Shown: positions 9,431 to 19,265, numbered from the stretch's first letter. The stretch is DNA of 64,000 bases from Streptococcus oralis subsp. dentisani (GCF_002096335.1 NZ_NCUW01000030.1:1-64000); one strand, 5' to 3'. Notes: a model not told the origin generated them from the sequence alone. Numbers and translations: made by a program.

Positions 9431-9459
9431 TCCTATACCTTTAAGGATATTTTGTCAAT
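9431..9459 (-). promoter_or_regulatory. promoter of the ABC-F leader
   Basis: On the minus strand TTGACA is followed after 17 bp by TAGGAT, and then by the leader ORF. The leader runs about 320 bp before the coding region and contains A/T-rich inverted repeats (for example AATAAAG with CTTTATT). Confidence 0.65.
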
Positions 9460-9481
9460 AGTAAATTCAAAATTTTAAACT

Positions 9482-9811
9482 CTAAAATCCGAAAACAGGT
9501 CCATAAAGAGTCAGTACGTGTTTGACGTGCTCGTAATGGAACTTGTCATAGTTGCGCCAAGCAGTACGAGCTTGATCGTTTAGTTTTAGGCTCCCCAGTC
9601 CGATCAGTAGACTGGTACGTTGGTAAAATTTCTCAAGGTCGATTAAGATAGTGTTGTCAAGCTTTTCCGCTTTTTTAAGTTCCTTGAGAGTGCTGTTCAG
9701 CAGTTCTTGTAGACGGAAATCATCGGCTGTACCTTGTTTGCAACTTTGGTAGCTTTTATTTAACTCGGATAGGAGTTGGTAAGCTTGGTTGATTAGTGCT
9801 TTGTCTTCCAT
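9482..9811 (-). CDS. small helical protein, possible bacteriocin-immunity type
   Basis: The 109-residue product is predicted almost wholly helical, without signal peptide or membrane segments (QAYQLLSELNKSYQS..., LKELKKAEKLDN..., a C-terminal YDKFHYEHVKHVLTLYG). Its size and the four-helix pattern recall enterocin A immunity-type proteins, but I see no signature that proves this. The ATG has GAGGATG just upstream. No bacteriocin gene is next to it. Treat the function as unknown. Confidence 0.6.
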   Translation of the reverse strand: MEDKALINQAYQLLSELNKSYQSCKQGTADDFRLQELLNSTLKELKKAEKLDNTILIDLEKFYQRTSLLIGLGSLKLNDQARTAWRNYDKFHYEHVKHVLTLYGPVFGF

Positions 9812-9978
9812 ATGAGCATCCTCCTTGCTCTGATGTATTCTTGTCTATAGTATAGCACTAAACAGAAAATATGTCATAGTAAATATGTTAAAAAGGAGAT
9901 TTTAATATCAAAGTTTGGAAGGCTGACTTGTAGCCTTTTCATGGTATAATCAAGTGAGTACATCTTTATGGAGGAAAT

Positions 9979-10521
9979 ATGAAGTTAAATATTCAAGAAA
10001 TTCGTAAGCAGCCTGAAGGCCTACATTTTGAACAAGCTTTAGACCTGGCATCAGACTTGTGTGCCCGTAATCAAGAAATTTTAGATGTCAAAGATATCCT
10101 TGCGGTAGGGAAGGTCCAATACGAAGACCGCATGTATTTCTTAGATTATCAACTATCTTACACCATTGTCCTTGCTTCCAGTCGTAGTATGGAGCCAGTT
10201 GAGTTGTCAGAGTCTTATCCAGTGACAGAGGTTTTCATGGAAGGCGCAACCAACCAACTAGATCAGGAAGTTCTTGATGATGACCTGGTCTTGCCTATCG
10301 AAAATGGGGAAATCGACCTTGCTGAGAGTGTGTCAGATAATATCTTGCTAAACATTCCAATCAAAGTCTTGACAGCTGAAGAAGAGGCTGGTCAAGGATT
10401 TGTTTCAGGTAATGACTGGCAAATCATGACTGAGGAAGAATACCAAGCCCAACAAGCAGTCAAGAAAGAAGAAAACAGTCCATTTGCTGGCTTGCAAGGA
10501 CTATTTGACGGAGACGAGTAG
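9979..10521 (+). CDS. YceD/DUF177 family protein
   Basis: This 180-residue protein has the DUF177 pattern: an N-terminal strand region (MKLNIQEIRKQPEGLHFEQ), the central RMYFLDYQLSYTIVLASSRSMEPVEL and an acidic tail. Relatives affect 23S rRNA accumulation and often sit next to rpmF. The usual Cys pair is absent apart from a single Cys (LCARNQE), as in many streptococcal members. A GGAGG site precedes the ATG. nth starts on the base after the stop codon, so the two are probably cotranscribed. Confidence 0.8.
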   Translation: MKLNIQEIRKQPEGLHFEQALDLASDLCARNQEILDVKDILAVGKVQYEDRMYFLDYQLSYTIVLASSRSMEPVELSESYPVTEVFMEGATNQLDQEVLDDDLVLPIENGEIDLAESVSDNILLNIPIKVLTAEEEAGQGFVSGNDWQIMTEEEYQAQQAVKKEENSPFAGLQGLFDGDE

Positions 10522-11151
10522 ATGGTTTTATCCAAGAAACGTGCCCGTCATGTCATAGAGGAAATTATTGCCCTCTTTCCAGATGCTAAGCCTAGTCTTG
10601 ATTTTACCAATCACTTTGAACTATTGGTTGCAGTGATGTTGTCAGCTCAGACGACAGATGCTGCAGTCAACAAGGCTACACCAGGTCTCTTTGCTGCTTT
10701 TCCAACGCCTCAAGCCATGTCTGTGGCAACTGAAAGTGAAATTGCTTCACACATTTCTCGTCTGGGACTGTATCGAAATAAGGCTAAATTCCTTAAAAAA
10801 TGTGCCCAACAACTATTAGACGATTTTGACGGCCAAGTACCTCAGACTCGCGAGGAATTAGAAAGCCTAGCAGGTGTTGGTCGCAAAACAGCAAATGTCG
10901 TCATGAGCGTGGGCTTTGGGATTCCAGCCTTTGCAGTGGACACTCATGTGGAGCGTATCTGCAAGCACCATGGTATTGTCAAAAAATCGGCTACACCCCT
11001 CGAAGTAGAAAAACGTGTCATGGACATTCTGCCACCAGAGAAATGGTTGGCAGCCCACCAAGCCATGATATACTTTGGACGGGCTATCTGTCATCCAAAA
11101 AATCCAGAATGCGATCACTATCCTCAATTATATGATTTTAGTTCGTTATAA
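10522..11151 (+). CDS. nth: endonuclease III (DNA glycosylase/AP lyase)
   Basis: This 209-residue base-excision repair enzyme removes oxidised pyrimidines. It has the helix-hairpin-helix LAGVGRKTANVV with the catalytic Lys, and the catalytic Asp in AVDTHVERI. The C-terminal 4Fe-4S site is odd: the usual Cys-x6-Cys-x2-Cys-x5-Cys keeps only the first two cysteines (CHPKNPEC) and then reads DHYPQLYDFSSL. The cluster is therefore probably missing. It starts immediately after the DUF177 gene. Confidence 0.9.
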   Translation: MVLSKKRARHVIEEIIALFPDAKPSLDFTNHFELLVAVMLSAQTTDAAVNKATPGLFAAFPTPQAMSVATESEIASHISRLGLYRNKAKFLKKCAQQLLDDFDGQVPQTREELESLAGVGRKTANVVMSVGFGIPAFAVDTHVERICKHHGIVKKSATPLEVEKRVMDILPPEKWLAAHQAMIYFGRAICHPKNPECDHYPQLYDFSSL

Positions 11152-11174
11152 GTGAAAATAATGAATGTTTTTAC

Positions 11175-11203
11175 TTGATTTGAACGGGTCTTTGTGATAT
11201 AGT
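11175..11203 (+). promoter_or_regulatory. pyr operon promoter
   Basis: TTGATT (11175-11180) and TATAGT (11198-11203) are separated by 17 bp upstream of the pyrR leader. Confidence 0.75.
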
Positions 11204-11214
11204 AATGACAATAA

Positions 11215-11349
11215 AATATTCCTTTAAACCTGTCCCGTGAGGCAGACAAGGAGCTGGATTAAGTAGAAGGGTGAAGTCTATACTGTTTGCAGTAAGGCTC
11301 GCTTGGCTATACATTTCGAGTCTCCTTGTAGAAGGAGACTTTTCTTTTT
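11215..11349 (+). promoter_or_regulatory. PyrR attenuator leader upstream of pyrR
   Basis: The leader carries a PyrR-type binding element (CCCGTGAGGCAGACAAGG region, about 11229-11250). It then has an intrinsic terminator, GTCTCCTT/AAGGAGAC at 11320-11339 followed by TTTTCTTTTT, ending 11 bp before the pyrR start. High UMP should promote termination through PyrR, the Bacillus-type mechanism. Confidence 0.85.
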
Positions 11350-11360
11350 GGAGGTTTGTC

Positions 11361-11882
11361 ATGAAGACAAAAGAAGTTGTAGACGAATTGACTGTCAAAC
11401 GAGCGATTACGCGAATTACTTATGAGATTATCGAGCGCAATAAAGATTTGAATAAGATTATCCTAGCTGGGATAAAAACGCGTGGTGTTTTCATAGCTCA
11501 TCGTATCAAAGAACGTTTGGAGCAATTGGAAAATATCACTGTTCCTGTTGTGGAATTAGACACCAAACCTTTCCGTGATGACGTTAAAAGCGGAGAAGAT
11601 ACTTCTTTGATTTCTGTTGATGTGACAGACCGTGAGGTCATTTTAGTGGATGATGTGCTCTATACAGGCCGTACCATCCGCGCTGCTATTGATAATATTG
11701 TTGGTCATGGTCGTCCTGCGCGCGTAAGTCTTGCGGTTCTAGTCGATCGTGGACATAGAGAATTGCCTATCCGTCCAGATTACGTTGGAAAAAATATCCC
11801 AACCAGTCGTTCTGAAGAAATCATTGTAGAGATGGCAGAACTTGATGGCCAAGATAGAGTTCTGATTACTGAAGAAGCTTAG
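11361..11882 (+). CDS. pyrR: bifunctional PyrR regulator / uracil phosphoribosyltransferase
   Basis: The 173-residue protein has the PRPP-binding loop [17 protein letters not shown]. PyrR binds leader RNA of pyrimidine genes when UMP is high and has weak uracil phosphoribosyltransferase activity. I choose the ATG at 11361 ([11 protein letters not shown]), which has TTTGGAGG just upstream; the longer frame from 11271 runs through the terminator hairpin and is not real. pyrB begins 18 bp after the stop. Confidence 0.96.
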   Translation: MKTKEVVDELTVKRAITRITYEIIERNKDLNKIILAGIKTRGVFIAHRIKERLEQLENITVPVVELDTKPFRDDVKSGEDTSLISVDVTDREVILVDDVLYTGRTIRAAIDNIVGHGRPARVSLAVLVDRGHRELPIRPDYVGKNIPTSRSEEIIVEMAELDGQDRVLITEEA

Positions 11883-11900
11883 AAAGCTAAAGGAGTAGCT

Positions 11901-12824
11901 ATGTCAGAAAATCAACAAGCATTGAACCATGTGGTTTCCATGGAAGACCTTACAGTTGATCAAGTGATGAAATTGATCAAGCGAGGAATCGAGTTTAAAA
12001 ATGGAACCCAGCTTCCCTACGAGAACAAAACTATCGTGTCCAATCTCTTCTTTGAAGATTCTACACGAACGCATAAGTCTTTCGAAGTGGCAGAGATTAA
12101 ACTAGGGCTGGAACGACTGGACTTTGATGTGAAGACAAGTTCAGTAAACAAGGGTGAGACACTTTATGATACCATCCTGACTCTGTCTGCTTTAGGAGTG
12201 GATGTCTGTGTGATTCGCCACCCAGAGGTCGACTACTACAGAGAGTTGATTGCAAGTCCGACGATTACGACTTCTATTATCAATGGTGGAGATGGCTCAG
12301 GACAGCATCCCAGTCAGAGCTTGCTTGATTTGATGACTATTTATGAGGAATTTGGCCGCTTTGAGGGGCTCAAAATTGCTATTGCAGGTGATTTAGACCA
12401 CTCACGTGTTGCCAAGTCCAATATGCAGATTTTGAAGCGTTTGGGAGCTGAACTTTTCTTTGCGGGACCTGAGGAATGGAGAAGTCAAGAGTTTGCGGAC
12501 TATGGACAGTTTGTAACCATTGATGAAATCATCGATCAGGTTGATGTTCTGATGTTACTCCGCGTTCAACATGAACGTCACGAAAGTGGAACAATCTTTT
12601 CAAAAGAAGACTACCATGCCCAACATGGCTTGAACCAAGAACGTTATGATCGTTTGAAAGAAACAGCAATCATTATGCATCCAGCTCCTGTCAATCGAGA
12701 TGTGGAAATTGCTGACCACTTGGTTGAAGCTTCAAAATCACGGATTGTCCAACAAATGACCAATGGTGTCTTTGTTCGAATGGCAATCTTAGAATCCGTA
12801 TTGGCAAATAGAAAAGCCAAATGA
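11901..12824 (+). CDS. pyrB: aspartate carbamoyltransferase catalytic subunit
   Basis: This 307-residue enzyme makes N-carbamoyl-aspartate, the committed step of pyrimidine synthesis. The carbamoyl-phosphate motif [13 protein letters not shown] is near residue 52, and the HPSQSLLD segment is near residue 135. It is the second gene of pyrR-pyrB-carA, with AAAGGAG before the ATG. Confidence 0.96.
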   Translation: MSENQQALNHVVSMEDLTVDQVMKLIKRGIEFKNGTQLPYENKTIVSNLFFEDSTRTHKSFEVAEIKLGLERLDFDVKTSSVNKGETLYDTILTLSALGVDVCVIRHPEVDYYRELIASPTITTSIINGGDGSGQHPSQSLLDLMTIYEEFGRFEGLKIAIAGDLDHSRVAKSNMQILKRLGAELFFAGPEEWRSQEFADYGQFVTIDEIIDQVDVLMLLRVQHERHESGTIFSKEDYHAQHGLNQERYDRLKETAIIMHPAPVNRDVEIADHLVEASKSRIVQQMTNGVFVRMAILESVLANRKAK

Positions 12825-12873
12825 GACACAAAACGTTAAAAGACGCCAGTGAGCGTCCACGAGAGGTGAAAAT

Positions 12874-13953
12874 ATGACAAAAAGACTTCTAGTATTAGAA
12901 GATGGCACAATTTTTGAAGGCAAGGCCTTTGGAGCAGATATTGATGTAACAGGCGAAATCGTCTTTAATACAGGGATGACCGGTTACCAAGAGTCCATTA
13001 CAGATCAGTCTTATAATGGACAAATCTTGACATTTACTTATCCTTTAGTGGGAAATTATGGAATTAACCGTGATGATTACGAATCCATTATTCCAACTTG
13101 TAAGGGAGTCGTTGTTTTCGAAGAAGCACGTAGAGCTAGCAACTGGCGCAATCAAATGACCTTGGATGAATTTTTGAAAGCTAAGAAAATTCCAGGGATT
13201 TCAGGAATTGATACGCGTGCACTTACTAAAATCATCCGTAAGCATGGTACTATGCGTGCAACCTTGACCCATGTTGGGGACAGTATAGACCATGTGACGG
13301 ACCAGCTCCAAGCAACAGTCTTGCCAACTGATAATATCAAGCAGGTTTCTACTAAAACATCCTATCCAGCTCCTGGGGTTGGCTTGAGCGTGGTGCTAGT
13401 GGACTTTGGTCTCAAGCACTCAATCTTACGCGAACTTTCTAAGCGTAACTGTAACGTGACGGTTGTTCCTTATTCAACAAAGGCGGAAGAAATTCTCCAC
13501 CTCAATCCCGACGGGGTTATGTTGTCAAATGGTCCAGGTAACCCAGAAGATGTTCCAGAAGCATTGGACATGATTCGTGGTGTGCAAGGGAAAATTCCAA
13601 TTTTCGGTATTTGCATGGGGCATCAACTCTTTGCCATGGCCAATGGAGCTAAGACTTACAAGATGAAATTTGGTCACCGTGGATTTAACCACGCGGTACG
13701 TGAAATTGCTACAGGACGAGTAGATTTTACCAGCCAGAACCACGGTTATGCGGTTAGCCGTGAGGACTTACCAGAACATTTGATCATTACCCACGAAGAA
13801 ATCAATGACAAGTCAGTTGAAGGTGTGCGCCACAGATACCAACCAGGTTTTTCTGTACAATTCCACCCAGACGCAGCTCCTGGTCCACACGACGCTAGCT
13901 ATCTCTTTGACGAGTTTATCGAGATGATGGAAGCTTTTAAACAATCAAACTAA
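12874..13953 (+). CDS. carA: carbamoyl-phosphate synthase small subunit
   Basis: This 359-residue glutaminase subunit supplies ammonia to CarB. The N-terminal domain starts [17 protein letters not shown]. The class I amidotransferase domain has the nucleophile in [10 protein letters not shown] and the His in [14 protein letters not shown]. The triad acid, usually Glu (HPEA), is Asp here, read from the DNA as CAC CCA GAC GCA. This may be a lineage feature of these streptococci. A GAGAGGTG site precedes the ATG. Confidence 0.95.
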   Translation: MTKRLLVLEDGTIFEGKAFGADIDVTGEIVFNTGMTGYQESITDQSYNGQILTFTYPLVGNYGINRDDYESIIPTCKGVVVFEEARRASNWRNQMTLDEFLKAKKIPGISGIDTRALTKIIRKHGTMRATLTHVGDSIDHVTDQLQATVLPTDNIKQVSTKTSYPAPGVGLSVVLVDFGLKHSILRELSKRNCNVTVVPYSTKAEEILHLNPDGVMLSNGPGNPEDVPEALDMIRGVQGKIPIFGICMGHQLFAMANGAKTYKMKFGHRGFNHAVREIATGRVDFTSQNHGYAVSREDLPEHLIITHEEINDKSVEGVRHRYQPGFSVQFHPDAAPGPHDASYLFDEFIEMMEAFKQSN

Positions 13954-14290
13954 GGACGAGTAAAAGCTCGTCGGAGAATTTATTTAATGGCAACCTGAGA
14001 GTTGCCGAATAGAAAGGCAGGTCGTTTCTTTTAGTCGCTATCAGGCGAACTAAAAACTCCCTGCACTAGATTTTTTATCGAAAAATATCGTTTCTCTAAA
14101 AAATCGTCGGAGAATTTATTTAATGTCGCCCTGTGAGGCGACGAATAGAAAGGAGAAGGGTGGTCCGTATTTGCTGAACTGAATACGGGCTACGGACGGT
14201 GCTAAAAAGACAGTTATTCCTAGAACTGACAGTTCTTCGTCATAACTCCTATTTTAGCTTTGTCCGCTTGACGCCCTTAATATCTTATAA
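13954..14290 (+). promoter_or_regulatory. structured carA-carB intergenic RNA with duplicated PyrR-like motif
   Basis: Two copies of one motif lie at about 13973-14018 and 14109-14154: GGAGAATTTATTTAATG, a six-pair hairpin, then GAATAGAAAGG. The hairpin arms differ but still pair (GGCAAC/GTTGCC at 13989-14006; GTCGCC/GGCGAC at 14125-14142), while the loops CTGAGA and CTGTGA are similar. More hairpins follow, including TTTTAGTCGC/GCGAACTAAAA and AGAACTGACAGTTCT inside AGTTAT...ATAACT. The region resembles the uraA leader loop and is probably a PyrR target controlling carB, though it could be another structured RNA. Confidence 0.65.
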
Positions 14291-17200
14291 ATGCCTAAAC
14301 GTACTGATATTCAAAAAATTATGGTGATTGGTTCTGGTCCGATTATTATTGGTCAGGCTGCTGAGTTTGACTACGCTGGGACCCAGGCCTGCTTGTCTTT
14401 GAAAGAGGAAGGCTATGAGGTTGTTTTGGTTAACTCAAACCCTGCAACCATCATGACGGATAAGGAGATTGCGGACAAGGTCTACATCGAACCGATTACA
14501 CTCGAGTTTGTGACGCGTATTCTCCGTAAGGAACGTCCAGATGCTTTACTTCCTACTCTTGGAGGTCAGACAGGACTCAACATGGCCATGGAATTATCTA
14601 AAAATGGTATTCTCGATGAACTTGGTGTCGAACTTCTCGGTACTAAACTGTCTGCTATTGACCAAGCTGAGGACCGTGACCTCTTTAAACAATTGATGGA
14701 AGAGCTTGAGCAACCAATTCCTGAATCTGAAATTGTCAATACAGTAGAAGAAGCAGTTGCCTTTGCAGCGACAATTGGTTACCCAGTCATCGTTCGTCCA
14801 GCCTTTACCCTAGGTGGTACTGGTGGTGGTATGTGTGCCAACGAGGAAGAATTGCGTGAAATCGCTGAAAATGGTTTGAAACTGTCACCTGTTACCCAAT
14901 GTTTGATTGAGCGTTCCATTGCAGGTTTCAAGGAAATCGAGTACGAAGTCATGCGTGACTCGGCTGACAATGCCCTCGTTGTTTGTAACATGGAAAACTT
15001 TGACCCGGTTGGGATTCACACAGGTGACTCCATTGTATTTGCACCTGCGCAAACCATGTCAGACTATGAAAACCAAATGCTACGTGACGCGAGCTTGAGC
15101 ATCATTCGTGCCCTTAAGATTGAAGGTGGATGTAACGTTCAGCTAGCACTTGATCCCCACAGTTTTAAGTACTATGTTATCGAAGTAAACCCCCGTGTAT
15201 CGCGCTCTTCTGCCCTTGCTTCTAAGGCGACAGGTTATCCGATTGCTAAGTTAGCTGCCAAGATTGCCGTCGGTTTGACCCTAGATGAGGTTATCAACCC
15301 AGTTACAGGTTCAACCTATGCCATGTTTGAGCCAGCCCTTGACTACGTGGTTGCTAAGATTCCACGTTTCCCATTTGATAAGTTTGAAAAAGGTGAACGT
15401 CGTCTTGGTACCCAGATGAAGGCGACTGGAGAAGTCATGGCGATTGGTCGTAACATCGAGGAGTCTCTTCTTAAAGCTTGTCGTTCCCTTGAAATTGGTG
15501 TCCACCACAATGAAATGCCTGAGCTTGCAGCGGTTTCAGATGATGCCTTGATTGAAAAAGTTGTCAAAGCTCAAGATGATCGTCTCTTCTACGTTTCAGA
15601 AGCCATTCGACGTGGCTACACACCAGAAGAAATTGCAGAATTGACTAAGATTGATATCTTCTATCTTGATAAACTCTTGCATATCTTTGAAATTGAGAAA
15701 GAATTGGGCGCTCATCCTCAAGATTTAGACGTCTTAAAAACTGCCAAACTAAACGGATTCTCAGATCGTAAGATTGCTGAACTATGGGAAACGACAGCTG
15801 ACCAAGTTCGCCAACTTCGCTTGGCAAACAAGATTATTCCAGTTTATAAGATGGTAGATACTTGTGCGGCAGAGTTCGACTCTGAAACGCCATATTTCTA
15901 TTCAACCTATGGTTGGGAAAATGAGTCTATTAAGTCTGACAAGGAATCCGTTCTAGTTCTCGGTTCTGGTCCTATCCGTATCGGGCAAGGAGTTGAGTTT
16001 GACTACGCAACTGTTCACTCAGTTAAGGCTATTCAGGCTGCTGGTTATGAAGCTATTATCATGAATTCAAACCCAGAGACCGTTTCGACAGACTTCTCAG
16101 TATCTGACAAGCTCTACTTTGAACCATTGACATTTGAAGATGTCATGAATGTCATTGACTTGGAGCAACCAAAAGGCGTTATCGTTCAGTTTGGTGGTCA
16201 AACAGCCATCAACCTTGCGGAGCCTTTGGCAAAAGCAGGTGTGACCATCCTTGGTACGCAAGTCGCTGACTTAGACCGTGCCGAAGACCGAGACCTCTTC
16301 GAGCAAGCCCTTAAAAACTTGGATATTCCACAGCCACCAGGACAGACAGCAACCAATGAAGAAGAAGCAGTGCTTGCAGCACGCAAGATTGGTTTCCCAG
16401 TCCTTGTTCGCCCATCTTATGTCTTGGGTGGACGTGCCATGGAAATTGTTGAAAACGAAGAGGACCTCCGTTCTTACATGCGTACGGCTGTTAAGGCTAG
16501 TCCAGACCATCCAGTGCTTGTTGACTCTTACATCGTTGGGCAAGAGTGTGAAGTTGATGCCATTTCAGATGGACAAAATGTCCTTATCCCAGGTATCATG
16601 GAGCATATCGAACGTGCCGGTGTCCACTCAGGTGACTCAATGGCCGTTTACCCGCCACAAACTTTGTCGCAAAAGGTTCAGGAAACCATTGCAGACTACA
16701 CAAAACGTCTTGCAATCGGTCTTAACTGTCTTGGTATGATGAACATTCAGTTTGTCATCAAGGATGAGAAAGTCTATGTTATTGAGGTTAACCCACGTGC
16801 CAGCCGTACGGTTCCTTTCCTTTCTAAAGTGACCAATATTCCGATGGCTCAGGTAGCAACCAAGCTCATTCTTGGGCAAAGTTTATCAGAACTTGGCTAC
16901 CAAGATGGACTTTATCCTGAAAGCACTCGCGTTCATATCAAGGCACCTGTCTTCTCTTTTACCAAACTAGCTAAGGTAGACAGCTTGCTCGGTCCTGAGA
17001 TGAAGTCAACAGGTGAAGTTATGGGTTCTGATACGACTCTCGAAAAAGCTCTCTATAAAGCCTTTGAAGCTTCTTATCTCCATTTGCCAACCTTTGGAAA
17101 TGTAGTCTTTACCATCGCAGATGATGCCAAAGAAGAAGCCTTGAACTTGGCTCGACGTTTCCAAAATATCGGTTACGGTATCCTTGCGACAGAAGGAACT

Positions 17201-17467
17201 GCAGCCTTCTTTGCCAGTCATGGACTGCATGCCCAACCTGTTGGTAAGATTGGTGACGATGAGAAGGACATTCCAAGCTTTGTCCGCAAAGGAAAAATCC
17301 AAGCGATTATCAATACTGTCGGAACAAAACGAACTGCTGACGAAGATGGAGAGCAAATCCGCCGTTCAGCCATTGAACACGGGGTGCCCCTCTTCACAGC
17401 CCTAGATACAGCTAATGCCATGCTCAAAGTGCTGGAAAGCCGTAGTTTTGTCACAGAAGCAATCTAG
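14291..17467 (+). CDS. carB: carbamoyl-phosphate synthase large subunit
   Basis: The 1058-residue enzyme has the usual duplicated layout: two carboxyphosphate/ATP-grasp halves (first starting [20 protein letters not shown], second [20 protein letters not shown] near residue 555) and a C-terminal MGS-like allosteric domain from about residue 935. It makes carbamoyl phosphate for pyrimidines and arginine. The start [10 protein letters not shown] matches the family, but no clear ribosome binding site precedes it (CCCTTAATATCTTATAA). Translation may depend on the structured leader. Confidence 0.96.
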   Translation: MPKRTDIQKIMVIGSGPIIIGQAAEFDYAGTQACLSLKEEGYEVVLVNSNPATIMTDKEIADKVYIEPITLEFVTRILRKERPDALLPTLGGQTGLNMAMELSKNGILDELGVELLGTKLSAIDQAEDRDLFKQLMEELEQPIPESEIVNTVEEAVAFAATIGYPVIVRPAFTLGGTGGGMCANEEELREIAENGLKLSPVTQCLIERSIAGFKEIEYEVMRDSADNALVVCNMENFDPVGIHTGDSIVFAPAQTMSDYENQMLRDASLSIIRALKIEGGCNVQLALDPHSFKYYVIEVNPRVSRSSALASKATGYPIAKLAAKIAVGLTLDEVINPVTGSTYAMFEPALDYVVAKIPRFPFDKFEKGERRLGTQMKATGEVMAIGRNIEESLLKACRSLEIGVHHNEMPELAAVSDDALIEKVVKAQDDRLFYVSEAIRRGYTPEEIAELTKIDIFYLDKLLHIFEIEKELGAHPQDLDVLKTAKLNGFSDRKIAELWETTADQVRQLRLANKIIPVYKMVDTCAAEFDSETPYFYSTYGWENESIKSDKESVLVLGSGPIRIGQGVEFDYATVHSVKAIQAAGYEAIIMNSNPETVSTDFSVSDKLYFEPLTFEDVMNVIDLEQPKGVIVQFGGQTAINLAEPLAKAGVTILGTQVADLDRAEDRDLFEQALKNLDIPQPPGQTATNEEEAVLAARKIGFPVLVRPSYVLGGRAMEIVENEEDLRSYMRTAVKASPDHPVLVDSYIVGQECEVDAISDGQNVLIPGIMEHIERAGVHSGDSMAVYPPQTLSQKVQETIADYTKRLAIGLNCLGMMNIQFVIKDEKVYVIEVNPRASRTVPFLSKVTNIPMAQVATKLILGQSLSELGYQDGLYPESTRVHIKAPVFSFTKLAKVDSLLGPEMKSTGEVMGSDTTLEKALYKAFEASYLHLPTFGNVVFTIADDAKEEALNLARRFQNIGYGILATEGTAAFFASHGLHAQPVGKIGDDEKDIPSFVRKGKIQAIINTVGTKRTADEDGEQIRRSAIEHGVPLFTALDTANAMLKVLESRSFVTEAI

Positions 17468-17491
17468 TTGAGAAAAAAATTTCACAGTTAA

Positions 17492-17522
17492 AAAGTCAGC
17501 GTAGAAAACGCTGGCTTTTACA
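17492..17522 (+). terminator. carB terminator
   Basis: The stem AAAGTCAGCGT/ACGCTGGCTTT (17492-17502 with 17508-17518) lies 25 bp after the carB stop. Confidence 0.85.
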
Positions 17523-17552
17523 ATACTGATCTTGCTTATTTCAACTATCATT

Positions 17553-17595
17553 CTTTCCTTAAGAATCATTCCAAAATGTGATATAATAAGGAAAG
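17553..17595 (+). promoter_or_regulatory. mntH promoter framed by an inverted repeat
   Basis: TATAAT at 17582-17587 is the likely -10, with a weak -35 (TTAAGA). A perfect 9-bp inverted repeat, CTTTCCTTA (17553-17561) and TAAGGAAAG (17587-17595), brackets the promoter core, so it may be an operator. It does not look like the known MntR/SloR box. Confidence 0.55.
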
Positions 17596-17672
17596 ATTGG
17601 AAATAGGCAAACTATTTTCAAAAATTCCATTAAGGAAACTGGTAAAGACAGATTAGAAAGTGGGAAATCCCT

Positions 17673-19007
17673 ATGTCCTCTTATGAAAAAGTCTCTCTTT
17701 CTGAGATCAATCAATCTATTGAAACTCCAAATAACAACCATTTTTGGCAAAATCTAAAAGCATTTTTAGGACCTGGTGCACTTGTGGCAGTTGGCTACAT
17801 GGATCCAGGAAACTGGATCACCAGTGTGGTTGGTGGCGCCTCCTACAAGTACAGCCTTTTATTTGTTATTTTAATTTCATCCATCATTGCCATGCAGCTA
17901 CAACAGATGGCTGGAAAGCTCGGTATCGTAACTAAGATGGACCTAGCACAGGCAACAGCTCATCATGCTCCCAAGTGGCTTCGCTATAGTCTGTGGGTGA
18001 TTTTAGAATTAGCTTTAATGGCAACAGACTTAGCCGAGGTTCTAGGTTCAGCGATTGCCTTAAATCTTTTATTTAAAATACCGATTATGGTTGCTATTCT
18101 TTTAACCGTTTTGGATGTATTTTTGTTACTTTTATTGATGAAATTTGGTTTCAAAAAAATTGAGGCTATTGTTACGACTCTTATCTTAACCATATTAGGT
18201 ATCTTTACTTATCTTGTGGCTTTATCCAATCCAAATATTCAGGGTATTTTTGGTGGTTATTTACCGACTTCAACATTATTTGAAACACCATTGCCAGGTC
18301 ATGAAAGCCAATTGACCTTGGCTCTAGGGATTGTAGGAGCGACAGTCATGCCCCATAATCTCTATCTCCATTCTTCTCTATCCCAAACAAGGAAAATCAA
18401 CCACAAAGATAAGAAGGACGTTCGAAAAGCTGTTCGTTTTATGACCTGGGATTCAAATCTTCAGTTGTCCCTAGCTTTTATTGTCAATTCCTTACTTCTT
18501 ATTTTAGGGGCCTCCCTCTTTTTTGGTCATGCGTCCGAAATTTCAGCTTTCTCCCAAATGTACAATGCTTTACAGGATTCGAAAATAGCAGGAGCAATAG
18601 CCAGCTCAACTCTGTCAACTTTATTTGCTCTGGCTCTCTTAGCAAGTGGCCAAAATTCTACTATTACAGGTACCTTAACTGGACAGATCGTTATGGAAGG
18701 TTTCTTGCATCTGAAATTGCCTCAGTGGATTATCCGTATCGGTACACGTATTTTTGCCTTGCTACCTGTGATTATTGTCGCCGTTTTGTTTGGGCATCAA
18801 GAAAAAATCTTGGATCAGTTATTGGTCTATTCACAGGTCTTTCTTTCGATCGCTCTTCCGTTTTCAATCTTCCCCTTGATTTATCTGACCTCTAAGAAGT
18901 CACTGATGGGAGAATTTACCAATGCCAAGTGGAACACAATCCTAGGTTACGCAGTTTCAATCATCTTGACCATTCTTAACATCAAACTTCTTTTTGATAT
19001 TTTTTAA
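17673..19007 (+). CDS. mntH: NRAMP-type Mn2+/Fe2+:H+ symporter
   Basis: This 444-residue protein has about eleven membrane helices. The metal-site motif DPGN lies in helix 1 (residues 44-47, GYMDPGNWIT), and the helix 6 MPHNLYLHSS segment is present. It imports manganese and related divalent metals by proton symport. It stands alone between carB and the rpmE2-integrated element, with its own promoter. The ribosome binding site is weak (GTGGGA). Pneumococci generally rely on PsaABC, so mntH points to a non-pneumococcal mitis-group strain. Confidence 0.93.
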   Translation: MSSYEKVSLSEINQSIETPNNNHFWQNLKAFLGPGALVAVGYMDPGNWITSVVGGASYKYSLLFVILISSIIAMQLQQMAGKLGIVTKMDLAQATAHHAPKWLRYSLWVILELALMATDLAEVLGSAIALNLLFKIPIMVAILLTVLDVFLLLLLMKFGFKKIEAIVTTLILTILGIFTYLVALSNPNIQGIFGGYLPTSTLFETPLPGHESQLTLALGIVGATVMPHNLYLHSSLSQTRKINHKDKKDVRKAVRFMTWDSNLQLSLAFIVNSLLLILGASLFFGHASEISAFSQMYNALQDSKIAGAIASSTLSTLFALALLASGQNSTITGTLTGQIVMEGFLHLKLPQWIIRIGTRIFALLPVIIVAVLFGHQEKILDQLLVYSQVFLSIALPFSIFPLIYLTSKKSLMGEFTNAKWNTILGYAVSIILTILNIKLLFDIF

Positions 19008-19087
19008 GAGTGGTTTTGAAGTCAAGTCACGGCATCGGGAAGATTGGTAAAGAGGAAGTAGTCGTAGTTGATTCATAAAAAGAAGTA

Positions 19088-19116
19088 AAAAAAGAACAGT
19101 TGAAACTGTTCTTTTT
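19088..19116. terminator. terminator beside the left end of the integrated element
   Basis: AAAAAGAACAGTTGAAACTGTTCTTTTT is written here as its parts: arms AAAGAACAGT/ACTGTTCTTT with A/T tails. It lies directly left of the att copy and is probably the original rpmE2 terminator, displaced by the insertion. Confidence 0.7.
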
Positions 19117-19117
19117 A

Positions 19118-19139
19118 TGATTATTTGAGACCGTATTTT
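19118..19139. repeat. left attachment site of the element
   Basis: This 22-bp sequence is identical to 26538-26559, where it encodes the last rpmE2 codons (KKYGLK and stop on the minus strand). Confidence 0.85.
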
Positions 19140-19233
19140 ACAAAGATATACTCTATAGTGTTTAAATCCTTATTAAATCAACGTTTCTAAAGGGATATAG
19201 CTGTAAAATATTATATATATACCGTATTGTTAA

Positions 19234-19263
19234 ACCAAGACGGTACCAAAAAGGTACCAAAAA
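19234..19263. repeat. left arm-type integrase site
   Basis: CCAAGACGGTACCAAAAA followed by a second GGTACC-A run closely matches 26439-26468 near the right end. Paired GGTACCAAAAA motifs near both ends fit arm sites of a Tn916-like integrase. Confidence 0.6.
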
Positions 19264-19265
19264 TT

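Noticed and set aside
11271..11360. Extended pyrR start at 11271
   Set aside because: It would translate the attenuator terminator; the ATG at 11361 has a ribosome binding site and matches the family.
16198..16879. Long antisense frames inside carB
   Set aside because: They mirror the codon structure of carB and have no start signals of their own.
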